The notes below the pieces were generated by a model that searched no databases, was not told where the DNA came from, and saw nothing but the letters and a program-made list of their open reading frames with translations. From Bostrychus sinensis (taxonomy: Eukaryota > Chordata > Actinopteri > Gobiiformes > Eleotridae), in assembly GCA_020698575.1 (NCBI GenBank), contig CM036242.1, positions 20,253,624 through 20,317,623 on the forward strand: a stretch of DNA of 64,000 bases. Direction: 5' to 3'. Of this stretch, positions 49,001-60,010 are shown one piece after another. The stretch's first letter is position 1. Each line of letters starts with the position of its first letter. The position numbers and the translations under genes are program-made.

Positions 49001-51777
49001 CCAATTTATGAAATTTATGAAATTTATGATTAAACCTTAGACACTTTAAATTTATTTTCTCCACATTTGTGGCCCTTTAGAACAATGTGGATAAAAAGAG
49101 TTGTAACACACCTTTGCATCAAACCATTCTTCTTTTTTACGTGGCGTAGCTCTCAGCCAATCACAACGACAACAAAGGAATACTGACAGAAGTAAACCTA
49201 AATGCAGTTTTGAAACAATCTTAGCACTAATACATAATAAATGTATAGTTTTCGCAATATAAGCAAATGCCATATTTGTACTGAAAGAAATTAAATGTAT
49301 CACCTTGATTTAGCCCAGGTTTAGCCTTGTTATAGACCTGGCCTTTTTTAAGCCAGTTTTTAGCCAATTTTGACAAGTAAATACAGAAACTTGAATTTCT
49401 TCTTAAAGAGGACACTGGCTTGTGTTCTCTTGTGGCTGGATTAGAGACTTGTATTTCTGCTTAAATTTAAATATAACTCACTAACTCACTAACTCACTGT
49501 CAAAAAGAGTATTGAAATATTGACAGTTATATTGTTACTGTAATAGTCAACATGCTTATTTAAATATATCATGCAGTCCTAGTTTATTTCCTACATTGCT
49601 GCACATTTGGTTCTAAACCCTATCCCTTTAAAGCCTTTTGCATTTTCCTCTGTCTACTCAGCCCAGTTCATTTATGGCCCTGCTGCGAGCCAGTATTAAA
49701 TGAGCTTCTGCTTCTTCTGCTGCTGCGGTAACGTCCAGCACACTGTCCCCTGAACTGCAGGTTAGTGCAGGTCACGGAGGAGAGCATCTGATTATCTGAC
49801 CTCAGGGGTCAAGCTGCAGGCTCTGAGCGTTTGGAACAATAGGATCAGCTGTAATGGATGGACAGACAGAATGACAGAGAGAAAAAATAGGAGGCTCAAT
49901 CAATCAAATTTAGCCTGTAATTCCCCCTGAACTGGAGGGCACTCTAAAGATGCTTAGGAGAACCAAAACATATAAAATTTTTATATTTAGATTTAAATAC
50001 AAGTGGAGAGTTAGTACAAGCCCTCAGTTAATGACATTTGCTCTACCAGATTCATAAAATCTTACTCTCTCATTTATGTAGGCATTTGAAATGTTCACTG
50101 TGGCTCTACAAATAATGTATCTGTATCTCTGTTTTTTTTTTTATTTCTGTATTTTTCTGTCTGACCTTTTTTTCCCTAACCTTTTTCTTAGGATCCGAAT
50201 TCCTAAATTTTAAATACTAATCTAACTTCGAAGTCAACATTGTTTTTTTGTTTTTTTTTCAGAGACATCTTTTATATTATGAAATTGACCTTGTACATTG
50301 TGATTGATTTCCAATTAATTCATGTATATGAGTGGCATGCAAAAGTAATTTTGAATATATGAAATTCTACATTTGAAACTAATAATGGGATCCAAATAAA
50401 ATCAAGGTTTTATTTGTTTATGATGGCTTGGTTAAAATTAGGCCTATTTGGTGCTCAGATGAAAATGGGGAATTATACCTCATCATTTTGCTGTGACCTA
50501 CATTTTTCTGTATGACCAGTATTTTAAAACTGTTTTCACCATTCCTAAAATACTAACACTGTTCCTAAAATGATATTTATGCTTCAAATGAGCTGAAGAT
50601 TTAAACTACAGTATATTCAACCTTACTGTGACCCATTTGTAGGTACTGATCCACCATTTGTGAAACACTGGTTTAGATGACCTGACAACTAGAAAAAGCT
50701 TGTATTGTATCACTTATTCATTCACCCCACTGTCAAAATATAACTTATCGGCTCCTATCTCCCCATAAGGAGTAATGTTTTGCTTGACATTGCTTCCCTT
50801 CACTACATTACTTTTGTACTGTATCTAATGTGGACATTTCATTTAACTTGTATGACCACCAATATTACATTTTTCTAATGATTTCTACTAACTAAAGCAT
50901 AAATCTCCACACTTTATTACAGAATATACTACAAGACCATATGAAGTGGGTAAGATTTAAAGCAACGTACAAGGTATTAGTGTTAACCATTAGTAAATCA
51001 ATAATACAACGCTCTCAAAGGAGTTGTTCAGACTATGAGTACTTTTCACTTTCTGTACATTTTTTCCCGATCTTACATCGCTATTTCTAGGTCTTTTGAT
51101 TGCATTGCACTTTTCTACAGTAGTCAAGGTTTTGAATGCTTTCCTACATTGTTCCTTCAGACAAAAAAACACTGCTGGCAGACACTGTTTCTTTTCCAGG
51201 AAAGAGATTCTTTATTAGAAGCAAAGCCCAAATGGGGATAAAGTGTTCAAAGGCGGTGGGAGGAAGGTTGGTGTTCTGGGGTGGGAGGGTTGCCTGTCAG
51301 TAGGTTTGACAGCAGCTCCAGTATTGCCTCAGTGCGCCGTGTCGCCGGGTGTATTGATAAAATCCATAGTGGTGAGGGGCGCGTGCGACAAGAAGCGTGA
51401 GATTAGTTTCCTGACTGGAACCTAGTTAATTCCGTAGAGGAGAAGACGCCGCACACCTGAGGCCCCCGGAAGACACGGGGGCAGCGACAGGCAGGCTACT
51501 ACTGGGGTAACCTAGTATACACATACTTAAAGAAGAACCAGCACTGTCCCCGCTCTGACGCCACCGTCCCATAAGGAGCAGGGGGTTAGGTGTCTGCAGG
51601 CCAGAGAGTGGCAGCACAAGGACAGACGTCTCCCTGGCTGTCTGGCTGCCGACAGGTCTGATCGATCAATACTGCTGCCTCTCCTCTCCCTTCGCCACTC
51701 TTCCTCTGCTCCATACACACCCCTGTCTTCTCCGCAGCTTCCTACTTTTTTTTTTTTCTGGTTTGTCATTGTCTAAC
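49001..51777. other. Intergenic
   Basis: Three AATTTATGA units at 49003-49029, the 12-mer patch at 49304, and a possible hAT end near 50650-50690. There is a GC-rich unique island at 51240-51660 (GTGCGCCGTGTCGCCGGG, GAGAAGACGCCGCACACC) that may be regulatory. No gene. Confidence 0.5.
49304..49372. repeat. Small patch of the same 12 bp TTTAGCC repeat
   Basis: GATTTAGCCCAGGTTTAGCC, TATAGACCTGGCC and TTTTTAGCCAATTTTG follow the 12-mer pattern of the two hAT-type elements at 59412 and 63608. No termini are visible, so it may be a decayed third copy. Confidence 0.4.
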
Positions 51778-52712
51778 TACAACCCCAAAAAAGTTGGGAC
51801 AGTGTGTAAAATGTAAATAAAAACAGAATGCAATGCTCTCTCAGGCTATGTTCACAATTGGACAAAAACAAAGCAGCATTTTGAAATAGCAAATAATAGT
51901 CAAATTACTATTACTTTAAAAATAATATTACTGGGGTAAAAGCAATAATATGTAAAGTAAGTCAAGTAAGTAAAGTACTTCCTTAAGTAGAAATTACTTT
52001 TGAAAGTATTTTTTGCATTACAGTACTGCTGCTTCTGCTGCTAATACTATAACTACTGCTTCTACAGCTAATACTACTATATAAATACTGTTCCAGGAAG
52101 AATAGCGACAGCTAGACTGTTGCTAATGGGGATCCTAATAATAAACATAAACATAAACTGCTGCTACTACTGTACGACAATCTCCATTTGTTGTTAGTCC
52201 TTCCCACTTTACTGTATATGCCGAGGTCAAATTATACTTTTATTTATCTAGAGATTGTAAAAAAAAAAAAAAAAAAATGCAATTTTTTTTCCTCAAATAC
52301 TTAGAAACAGGACAGGTATTTAAGTATTTGAGGAAAACATTTTATTTTTTATTTTTTTTGGCAACAGCAAGTCTCAAGAAAGGCAACAAAAGGCTAGAAA
52401 AATGCTTTACTAATAGAAAATAATGTGGAGGAGCATTTAGCAACTAATTGTGTTAATTGGCAACACTTAACAGTAAGATGACTGAGTACAAAAAATCATT
52501 AATATTAGGTGTATTAGATGCTTGTGATATTTAGGCTATGTTTTCATTTGTAAAGATATGCTTATCCTTTTTTTCAACCTTTGTTGCCACCATATATAAA
52601 ACAAAGTGGGCCTCAGCAACAAAGTGTTGTTTTCTGATATTTAAACCACTGCATTCTGTTTTAACTACATTTTACACAGTGTCACAACTTTTATTTGCAA
52701 TTGGAGAATGTA
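51778..52712 (+). mobile_element. Tc1/mariner derivative with both ends and a foreign middle
   Basis: TA at 51778-51779 precedes CAACCCCAAAAAAGTTGGGA, the best-preserved terminus of this family in the window. The right end carries CAGTGTCACAACTTTTATTT and finishes at a TA near 52711. Family landmarks (GTCTCAAGAAAGGCAACAAA, TTGTGTTAATTGGCAACAC) resume only near 52370. The stretch 51880-52340 therefore looks like a later insertion, rich in AAGTA/TACTT and trinucleotide CTG/TAC runs. No coding capacity. Confidence 0.65.
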
Positions 52713-53174
52713 CCTCTCTTCTTTTCAATAGTACGCTGTCATTTTCTTTATTTACCACCTTTACTCAACACATTACAACTAGGGCAGGCCAAGATGACCT
52801 CAAATCAATATCACAATTCACTGAACTTTTAACACGCTGATTACATCTATTATCTTGCAAGTTCTCTAACCCATTTTGTAAAGCAATACTTCACCAAGGC
52901 TAACACTTAGGAGACAGATACTGACAACCATTCTTACTCACATTTATTTACTATGGGCAATTTAGATTTGAAAGGTTTCCCTATACTTCCATGTCTTTGG
53001 ACGAAGAGGCCACAGCCACAGTATCACCGGGAGGACATCCAGACACACAGAGAAGTCTATTATGTTGAATATGTAGACCTATAGTCTATATGTGTGCAGA
53101 TTGTTGGTGAATTAACAAAATATTTATTCTTACAACATGGTAATGTGACCTGTCACATTGAGTTACACACTCAG

Positions 53175-53221
53175 TATTTTGTTTGTTTGTTTGTTTGTTT
53201 GTTTTGTTTTGTTTTGTTTTT
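53175..53221. repeat. (TTTG)n then (TTTTG)n simple repeat
   Basis: Seven GTTT units followed by four GTTTT units, abutting the hAT MITE at 53232. A second GTTT array is at 54498-54523. Confidence 0.9.
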
Positions 53222-53231
53222 GGTGATCAAG

Positions 53232-53491
53232 CAGTGGTTTTTAACTGGTCAGATTTTGGGACCCATCTTTATTGCTGATCATTTTAATGTGACCTACTTT
53301 TTGCAGAGCCAAAAGAAGTTATCTACATTAATTTTCTTTGACCAATTTGGCCATGTTTTTCAAATCTCCACCTCTCACCATTTCATGTAACTTAAACAAT
53401 ATTCTGCCATCAAATAAAGTCAACATCAAAACTATATTTAACCTCCCCACATTCCACTTTTAAGTTTCAACCCACCAGTTGGAAACCACTG
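53232..53491. mobile_element. hAT-type MITE, 260 bp
   Basis: The left end CAGTGGTTTTTAACTGGTCA and right end CCACCAGTTGGAAACCACTG are inverted. TTTTGGGACCCATCTTTATT follows the left end. The flanking octamers do not match well, so the target duplication is not confirmed. A GTTTT-rich simple repeat abuts the left side. Confidence 0.6.
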
Positions 53492-53644
53492 TGGAAGCAG
53501 TTTCATTATAGCAACCTTGAGGCAGCATCTTTTATAATTTTGAAGTATCATATATTTCATATATTTCAAGTATCATATATTTTCCCAGAATAATGGTTTA
53601 GATATATATTGCACTTTCCAAGCCTATAGCTTCTCAAAGTCCAT

Positions 53645-53832
53645 TGTTCATTCGCTCCAATCAGACTCGGTGATTCAGCCACCATTTCTGTAGCCACAGC
53701 TGCCCTGGGGCAGACAGACAGAGTTATGGCTGCCTTTCTGCCTTTCTCTGACCGCCACTAAACACATTCATACAGCCGTGGTAGGTGACGTGTCTTGCCC
53801 AAGAACGCAATTAGTAAATTACCATGCCATAC
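53645..53832. repeat. Dispersed teleost repeat fragment (CTGCCCTGGGGCAGAC type)
   Basis: CCACAGCTGCCCTGGGGCAG, CTGACCGCCACTAAACACAT and GACGTGTCTTGCCCAAGAAC occur in the order I remember from an abundant fish repeat. It stops just before the 5S-derived SINE, which may have inserted into or next to it. Confidence 0.45.
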
Positions 53833-53835
53833 AAA

Positions 53836-54060
53836 GCCATCCCACCTTGTGGATGCCTGATCCCGTCAGACCTCGGAAGCTGGAAGCGGGTAGGGCCTGG
53901 TCAGTTCCTGGATGGGAGACCGCTGGGGAACACCAGGAAGCCGGTGTGAATGTGAGTGAGTGGGGACTACGGATGGAAATTAGCTCTGAGCTATAATCTG
54001 GTGTATTTACGGCACTAGCCGTTCATTAATACACGCTGTCCCATATAAATAATTAAATTA
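53836..54060 (+). mobile_element. 5S rRNA-derived SINE (SINE3-like) or 5S pseudogene with SINE body
   Basis: Positions 53836-53945 align with vertebrate 5S rRNA from its GCCATACCACC region onwards: CCTGATCCCGTCAGACCTCG, then GGAAGCTGGAAGCGGGTAG, then CTGGATGGGAGACCGCTGGG, then GAACACCAGG. The last part covers the internal C box, which is well kept; the A-box part carries an insertion. Downstream is a non-5S body (GGATGGAAATTAGCTCTGAG) and an AT-rich tail (CATATAAATAATTAAATTA). The 5S head plus body fits 5S-headed fish SINEs. It is too diverged to be a working 5S gene. Confidence 0.7.
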
Positions 54061-56469
54061 TTTATCTATCACATTATTTTATTAGGATGTTTCTTTTGAA
54101 ACCTGTGTTTCAAAGCACATCAATGTATTTCTAGTTTATGAAAAGAAAATATTTCAACAACAACAAAGGTAATGAATTCCTTTCTTCCACCTGAAAATAG
54201 TCATTACAGCAAATATTGTCAATAGAGGTTTAGATTTTTTTTGCTCAGCCCTTTTTCAGCTCTTTGTTCCTCGAGTGCAAAGACTAAGTACAAAATGAAT
54301 TTACACGCTCAAGATTTCCTGCCACCTGTGCCTCAGCCCTCTGCACAATGCAGATTGATTAATTGTGAAATGACTGTTTGTAAATTCATTAACAGTCTCC
54401 CCCCAAAAAAGGAAAGGTAAATAAACTGGCAAAGTGCAGATGAGTGTAGCTGTTAAGAGAAAATATAAAGGAAAGGAAGTAAAACCACTTTGCATTAGTT
54501 TGTTTGTTTGTTTGTTTGTTTTGTATGAATAACTGATTCATGTCATTGCAAGGTCATGTCTCATAGCTGTTTCAAGTTTCATTATACAGACCAACATGTG
54601 TGTAAAAGAAAAGTACTAAATTTAAGGTTTACTGACACTATCTCATTTCTTTTAAAAGTATTTTTATTACTCAGCAAAATGTACTGCTGCTACTTCTACT
54701 ACTCCTACAGTTTACTGTTTTTAGGTTATTGTGAGGCAATCGTCTGATCCAATTAACTGCCAAAGTCAAAAAATACTTTGACTACTTTGAATACTTAAAT
54801 TCACCCATATTTTGCATACCATATTTTTATTTGAATCTTCCATGGCCTCTCAGTAATTGTGTGTTTTGGGTAGCTATTATGCTTTTTGGTGTGTTTGTCT
54901 ATGATCTCACCCCAGCGCTGCACACTCACACATCTCTAATCTCTTTTAGATGGGATGCTTCACTTTCCCATCATACGTTTTTGCCCCTGGGTAATAAATG
55001 TAATGCTCCAAACTTCTGCTATATCTACTCATTGCTAATTCTCCCCAAAACTCTCTGCTTTATGTTCTGCTGAACTTCGTTACACAGCGCCAGAAAGCAA
55101 TGATTTCAGAGGAAAATGTACATATCGCCTTTGATTTTTGTCTCCTTTCTTGCGGAATGGGCAGGCTTTAGTGGAATAAACATTGATTTTTAAGCTTTTG
55201 GTGCATTAGCTTTTAAATTCAAAATTGTATTTGCAGAACCTGTTTGTGATCAATGAGAGGAATCAAGATTTATAGCTGTGATGTGATATAGAAGGAACAC
55301 ATTGTCTGCCTGTCTAAAACGTCCTATATCTGGACTTGGACTGGACGCTTTTGCATCTTCCTTTACTTTTTCTACAACTATGATTTTTTTTTTTTTTTTT
55401 TTTTTTTTAAGTCACGACAATGAAAAACATGTAAATGAAATGCAAAGATCTGCAAATCTGTTATTCACAATAGAACATATATACAAAATATCATATGGTG
55501 AAAGTGAGACATTTTCCTATTTTATATAAAGTATTAGTTCATTTTGAAATTGATGACAATAAAACCTCTCAAAAAAGTTGGGACAGGGGCAACAAAAGGC
55601 TGAAAAGATCATTGGTACTGATAAAAATAGCTGGAGGAGCATTTTGGTTAATTTATCTTTTATAGTTTGATGATTTATTGTTCATGGTCTGGCTTTGGCA
55701 AATTATTGTTGTTTTTATTCACATTTTTAAAAAGTTTTTTTTTTTTTTTTAATTGGTACTTTGTTCTCTTTTAAGACAGCCACAGTACATGTCTCTGTTT
55801 TTAATCTCCTCCTAATTACTCCTCTTCATCCTTGTCTTCCTCACCTGGCCTTTTATTTCGGTGAAAGCCTCTCTAATGACTGGGTTTGATGTCCTGCCTG
55901 CCTGCATATCTCTCTATGTCTGTCTCCAACTTCAGAAACCATCCTTCCTACACGACCAGCCAGTAGACCTTCATAAACACGCATCAGAAACACAGTAAAC
56001 AAGCCCTTGCTCCAGAGCGCTCCATTGTGCCTTCCTGCAGCCTTGAAGAATCTTGAGGACTGTCTTAAAAGCCTAAAGGGGGTCCTAAGAGGGACACAAA
56101 CAGACAAACATACACTAATGGCCTCACATTAGCCATTTCAGGTACACTTCTTAGAGCACTTTCTTCAGAGTCCACAAGGGATGACGAGTTGGTAAACACT
56201 GACATATTTCAATGTGTATCCAATTTAATTCTATGTAATGGCTAAAAATACCAAATGTGTATTTTTAATGCCTCTAGGGTCATCAGTGGCTGAGAAACGG
56301 ATTTTAGGCATGGTTTATTTTTTTATTGAGATTAGGTAGTCATCAACAATACACATTTAATTTACAAACCCAGAAAGACCTCCATGTAGGCATTACTGTT
56401 CCACCCTCAATACAAGTGATCTGGATCTACATCTGAGAGTTTCAAAAACTGCCCACTGTTGCAATTGTA
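54061..56469. other. Intergenic, with Tc1 MITE
   Basis: A GTTT array at 54498, poly-T runs at 55384-55408 and about 55735, otherwise unique DNA. The 84-codon minus-strand frame at 55853-56107 shows no domain. Confidence 0.5.
55410..55735 (+). mobile_element. Tc1/mariner MITE, interior deleted
   Basis: After a poly-T run the sequence follows the family: AAATGCAAAGATCTGCAAAT, GTGAAAGTGAGACATTTTCC, CTCAAAAAAGTTGGGACAGG and GGGGCAACAAAAGGCTG. It then jumps to the right-end-like TTGTTTTTATTCACATTTTT. The outer termini are masked by poly-T at both sides. Confidence 0.65.
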
Positions 56470-57042
56470 TAGCCTGGCCTGCCAGACAAACTCTTTTCCT
56501 ATTCTATACAAAGAAGTTAGTCTGGTACCTTTTACATTTTGTTTCTGGGGCGAAACAATGACAGGTGGAGTAACCAATCAGAGAAATGAAGGGCGAGATG
56601 TAAGCAGTGCACCGCTGACCCAAACAAATATGGATTCTTGCCATTTTTTCATAAAGCACCAGAATATGGTGTATTATGAGCAGCTGTGTACTTATTTTTG
56701 AACGGGGACAGCAGCAGGAGCCATTTGTACAAAGACTTGTGGAAGAAGTAGTTTTTTGTTTTTTTATTCGTTTGCTACATTGTATGTCAGCAAGATTTAA
56801 CTGTTGTTAAAATGGCAACAAGACGAAGGAAAAAAATCCCACAGAGGACTGGAGAAGTTATTTAATTAGCTCGTTAGCTAGTGCTACCTTGGTTAGCTCT
56901 TCTGCTTTTGTAAGAAGCGCTGCAGATAAACGACTGTGATAGGCCAGTTCCAAATCAAACCGGAGAAATGCTCCACTCTGAGAGGGGAACCAGACTGTCC
57001 TGCTTGTGAAAAAAAAGTAGGAAAGTCTGGCTCGTCAGGCTA
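56470..57042. mobile_element. MITE, 573 bp, TAGCCTGGC ends
   Basis: The left end TAGCCTGGCCTGCCAGACAA and the right end AGTCTGGCTCGTCAGGCTA are inverted over about 19 bp with two mismatches and a small shift. The interior has ACAGGTGGAGTAACCAATCA and a short AACAAGACGAAGG block, but no transposase frame. A repeat of this kind is widespread in teleosts (from memory). Confidence 0.6.
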
Positions 57043-59411
57043 GAAAGATTTCAGACAGTGATGTCAATTAATTAAAAAAACTAATAATTTGTTCCTTGAC
57101 TTTTTACTGACCATTCCTGAAAATGTCTTTAAAAGTCCAATGTAAAGTTTTAGTCTGGCATCAAAACATTTTACTGTCAATTGTTGTTGTGATGATAATG
57201 TTTATAAAGTGCTGGAAACTAGCTACTCAGTGTAGTCAAAGAAACATCTTATCAGTTTCAGATGCAATGTGATCTGAGGTGACTGAGGTCTTGGCTGTTC
57301 TCTCCATGCAGTGAAATTAGTCAAACTTTAAAAATAGATATTTAGACAGTTTTCTATATTTTAAGTCTGCCTGCTGATAAAAGTGTTTACCCCAGAGGCC
57401 TGCTGCTCCTGATTGGCTGATTGGTCCAGACACTGTCAATAATGTTTGGAAAGCAGCCCAGCCTCCAACTAGAGCGTGTAAACATGCAGCATTAAATAAC
57501 CCACTTTGGTTTTTGACCCCAAATTAAAAATAAAAATAAAAAATAAAAAATGTGAACACCCATTTGATTTTGAAATTTCATTGGTTTTTTGTTTGTTTGG
57601 TTTTTTTTTTTAACACTGTTAGGGCATAAAAGGAATAACTTAAGCAGATAGGGTTGGGCTGCAAATGAAAGGCACACTGAAAGCTTTCTGCAAAAGTTGA
57701 ACTAAGAATCAAAACACCTCCATTTTAACCTTGCGGCATTTTTATCTTGTCCTGTTGTAAGCACAATATCTTGTCTAAAGCCCACTGGCTGCTTCCCCTC
57801 AGCACAGAATCAAATAAACAGATTCGAGTCACAAGGGCAACTTTGTGTGTTTTTTGTCTCCCACTGTCAGTGTATGCATGTGTTGACGTGTGTACTCTCA
57901 TGGCGGCAGACCTGCTAGGCTCAGACCACTGCTGCATTGATTTTATTTCTCCCCCCTCTGTTTTCTCTGGGATTTTGACAGAATCATAGCACCATGGAAA
58001 CAAAGAAACTGCTTTTGTGACAGAGGCAAACCTTTCATTTCGACTGAAGTGAATGGCGGCTTGCAGCTGATAACAGCATGGGTAATCACACACACACATA
58101 CACACACTGATGTATACCACACAGTAGCACATATAAGGTTAAGGTATGATTGCTACATGTGATTGTGGAAATAAACAACTCAAAGGTCCCTTTTCACTGA
58201 GCTTCAGCTTAGATGCACAATCACAGCTAATACCAGCCCCTGCAATAACAAATGTCAGAGCACCGCTTATCTCACACATATTGTAAACATATAGAGCACT
58301 TGTTTAAGGACACTGTTTCAGATGATGTGGTGTACAGACTCTTGCATTAGGAAATCAGCTAAGTAAACTTAAGCACAAACATAAAAACAAAAACTAAACC
58401 TTTTATGACCATTCCAAAAAGCTTCACAAAAGTCCACCTATAACATTTTGAGTTCTGTTGCTGTTCATTGGCCCTTTATTGACATTAACTAAAATTAAAA
58501 TTTAAAAAAGTTAAAATCTGAACTTTTTTTGAGTTATGTTTTTGTGTTAACATACAAACAAACAAATCAACTCAATCCGCAAAAATATAACCTTTTGACA
58601 GATGTAATTAAAGTCCTAAGCACATAATTATAAATGTTCATTAAATACACATAGAATAAGCTATTTCTAAAAAAAATCCCTAATCTTTTATGTAGTTTAC
58701 TTTTTTGCAGCAGGCCACCACCCTGCCCAATGATTCCATTTAAACAGATAAAGGAAGGTATGGATAAAAAATAAAAAATAAAAAATAAAAAAAAAGAGAC
58801 AAAACTTTTTATATAACAAGTTTGATCCATTGCACCACAAAGCCCTATATCTCAAAATAGAAAATAATCAACTAAAACTAATTATTTTTTCTTTTTCTGG
58901 CCCATTGTGGCTGAAGTTGTATCTTTGGCCTGATCTTGCAATGGTACAGAATTTCCACACACACAAAAAAAGAAATATTTCTCCCTTGGTCCGCTGATCT
59001 TTTCTGAAATTGTCATCAAAAGTCAACTATGTCTTTTTAATCCCCTCAGATCCTGGGTCCACTGTCAAGGACAGGACATATTTTTTGGTCTGGAACAGAA
59101 AAAAAGTTATTTTATCACATGAACAATGCTTTGTTATGGATTCAAAGTGATGATAAATTTAAGTTATTCTGCATATATTTCATAACTGTAAAGGGCAGGA
59201 TTTATTTTAAAGTTCAGTGTCCATTCCAATACACATCATGTGTTGGGTGATATTAGCCAACACTTTATTAGATAATGTCAATTTGCAACATTATGTAATA
59301 TCTATGATCATAGTTAAACACACATCTTTTGTGACAAATTTAACGTCCACCTGGGCTTTGTGCTCAACAGAAATTACTTCAAGGCCGTTCATCAAAAATG
59401 AATGAATAGAT
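57043..59411. other. Intergenic
   Basis: AT-rich unique DNA with AAAAT/AAAAAT arrays at 57525 and 58765. The 135-codon minus-strand frame at 57725-58132 has no recognisable domain. Confidence 0.5.
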
Positions 59412-59613
59412 CAGTGGTTTATGCTACGCCTGGTTTAGCCTGGTTTAGCCTGGTTTGGCCTGGTTCAATCCAGGTTGTGTTCTGTTTTAGACCTTATTTA
59501 GTCCTGATTTAGTCCTGGTTTTGCCCTGGTATAGTCAAGATTAAGGCTAGTTTTAGTCCAAGTGATGGTACTGCAAAACCCAAATAATTTCTGAGGTGGT
59601 TTGAGAACCACTG
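59412..59613. mobile_element. Short hAT-type MITE built from about 12 bp repeats
   Basis: The left end CAGTGGTTTATGC and right end GTTTGAGAACCACTG are inverted. The flanking octamers GAATAGAT (59404-59411) and CAATAGAT (59614-59621) differ at one base, as expected for the 8 bp duplication made by hAT transposases. Nearly the whole interior is degenerate copies of CTGGTTTAGTCC/CTGGTTTAGCC. Non-coding. Confidence 0.7.
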
Positions 59614-59974
59614 CAATAGATAAAAGTATGCACAAGCTGATGTCTGTTCCAATTGCTTGTGTGGTCAGGTGCTACATGTAGCCTACTATACTAAAATATG
59701 TGAGTATAAATGTGTTCACAATATTTTACGTATTTGCTGACAGACCTAAAAAATATGTATGTATTTTATGTCACCCCAAATCATACACAAAGATGTTCAT
59801 GTTCAGACCTGCACACAGATATACACACACATGCAGACATCCATATGTTAGAAACTTGTACCATTTTAATGACATTTTACACCCTTTACATGTAATGGAC
59901 AGGTAAAGATAGTTGGCAAAAATGTGTTTTCCACTGTATACAAAAGTAAAAAGCAACTGGATATTTTTCTTTGC

Positions 59975-60010
59975 AAAAAATAAATAAATAAATAAATAAA
60001 ATAAAAAAAT
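59975..60010. repeat. (AAAT)n simple repeat
   Basis: Six AAAT units with a poly-A edge. Related AAAAT/AAAAAT arrays are at 57525-57551 and 58765-58796. Confidence 0.9.

Noticed and set aside
53836..53948. Functional 5S rRNA gene
   Set aside because: Many substitutions, an insertion in the A-box region, no terminal T run at the expected end, and a SINE-like body follows.
53778..53996. 72-codon open frame
   Set aside because: It runs through the 5S-derived SINE.
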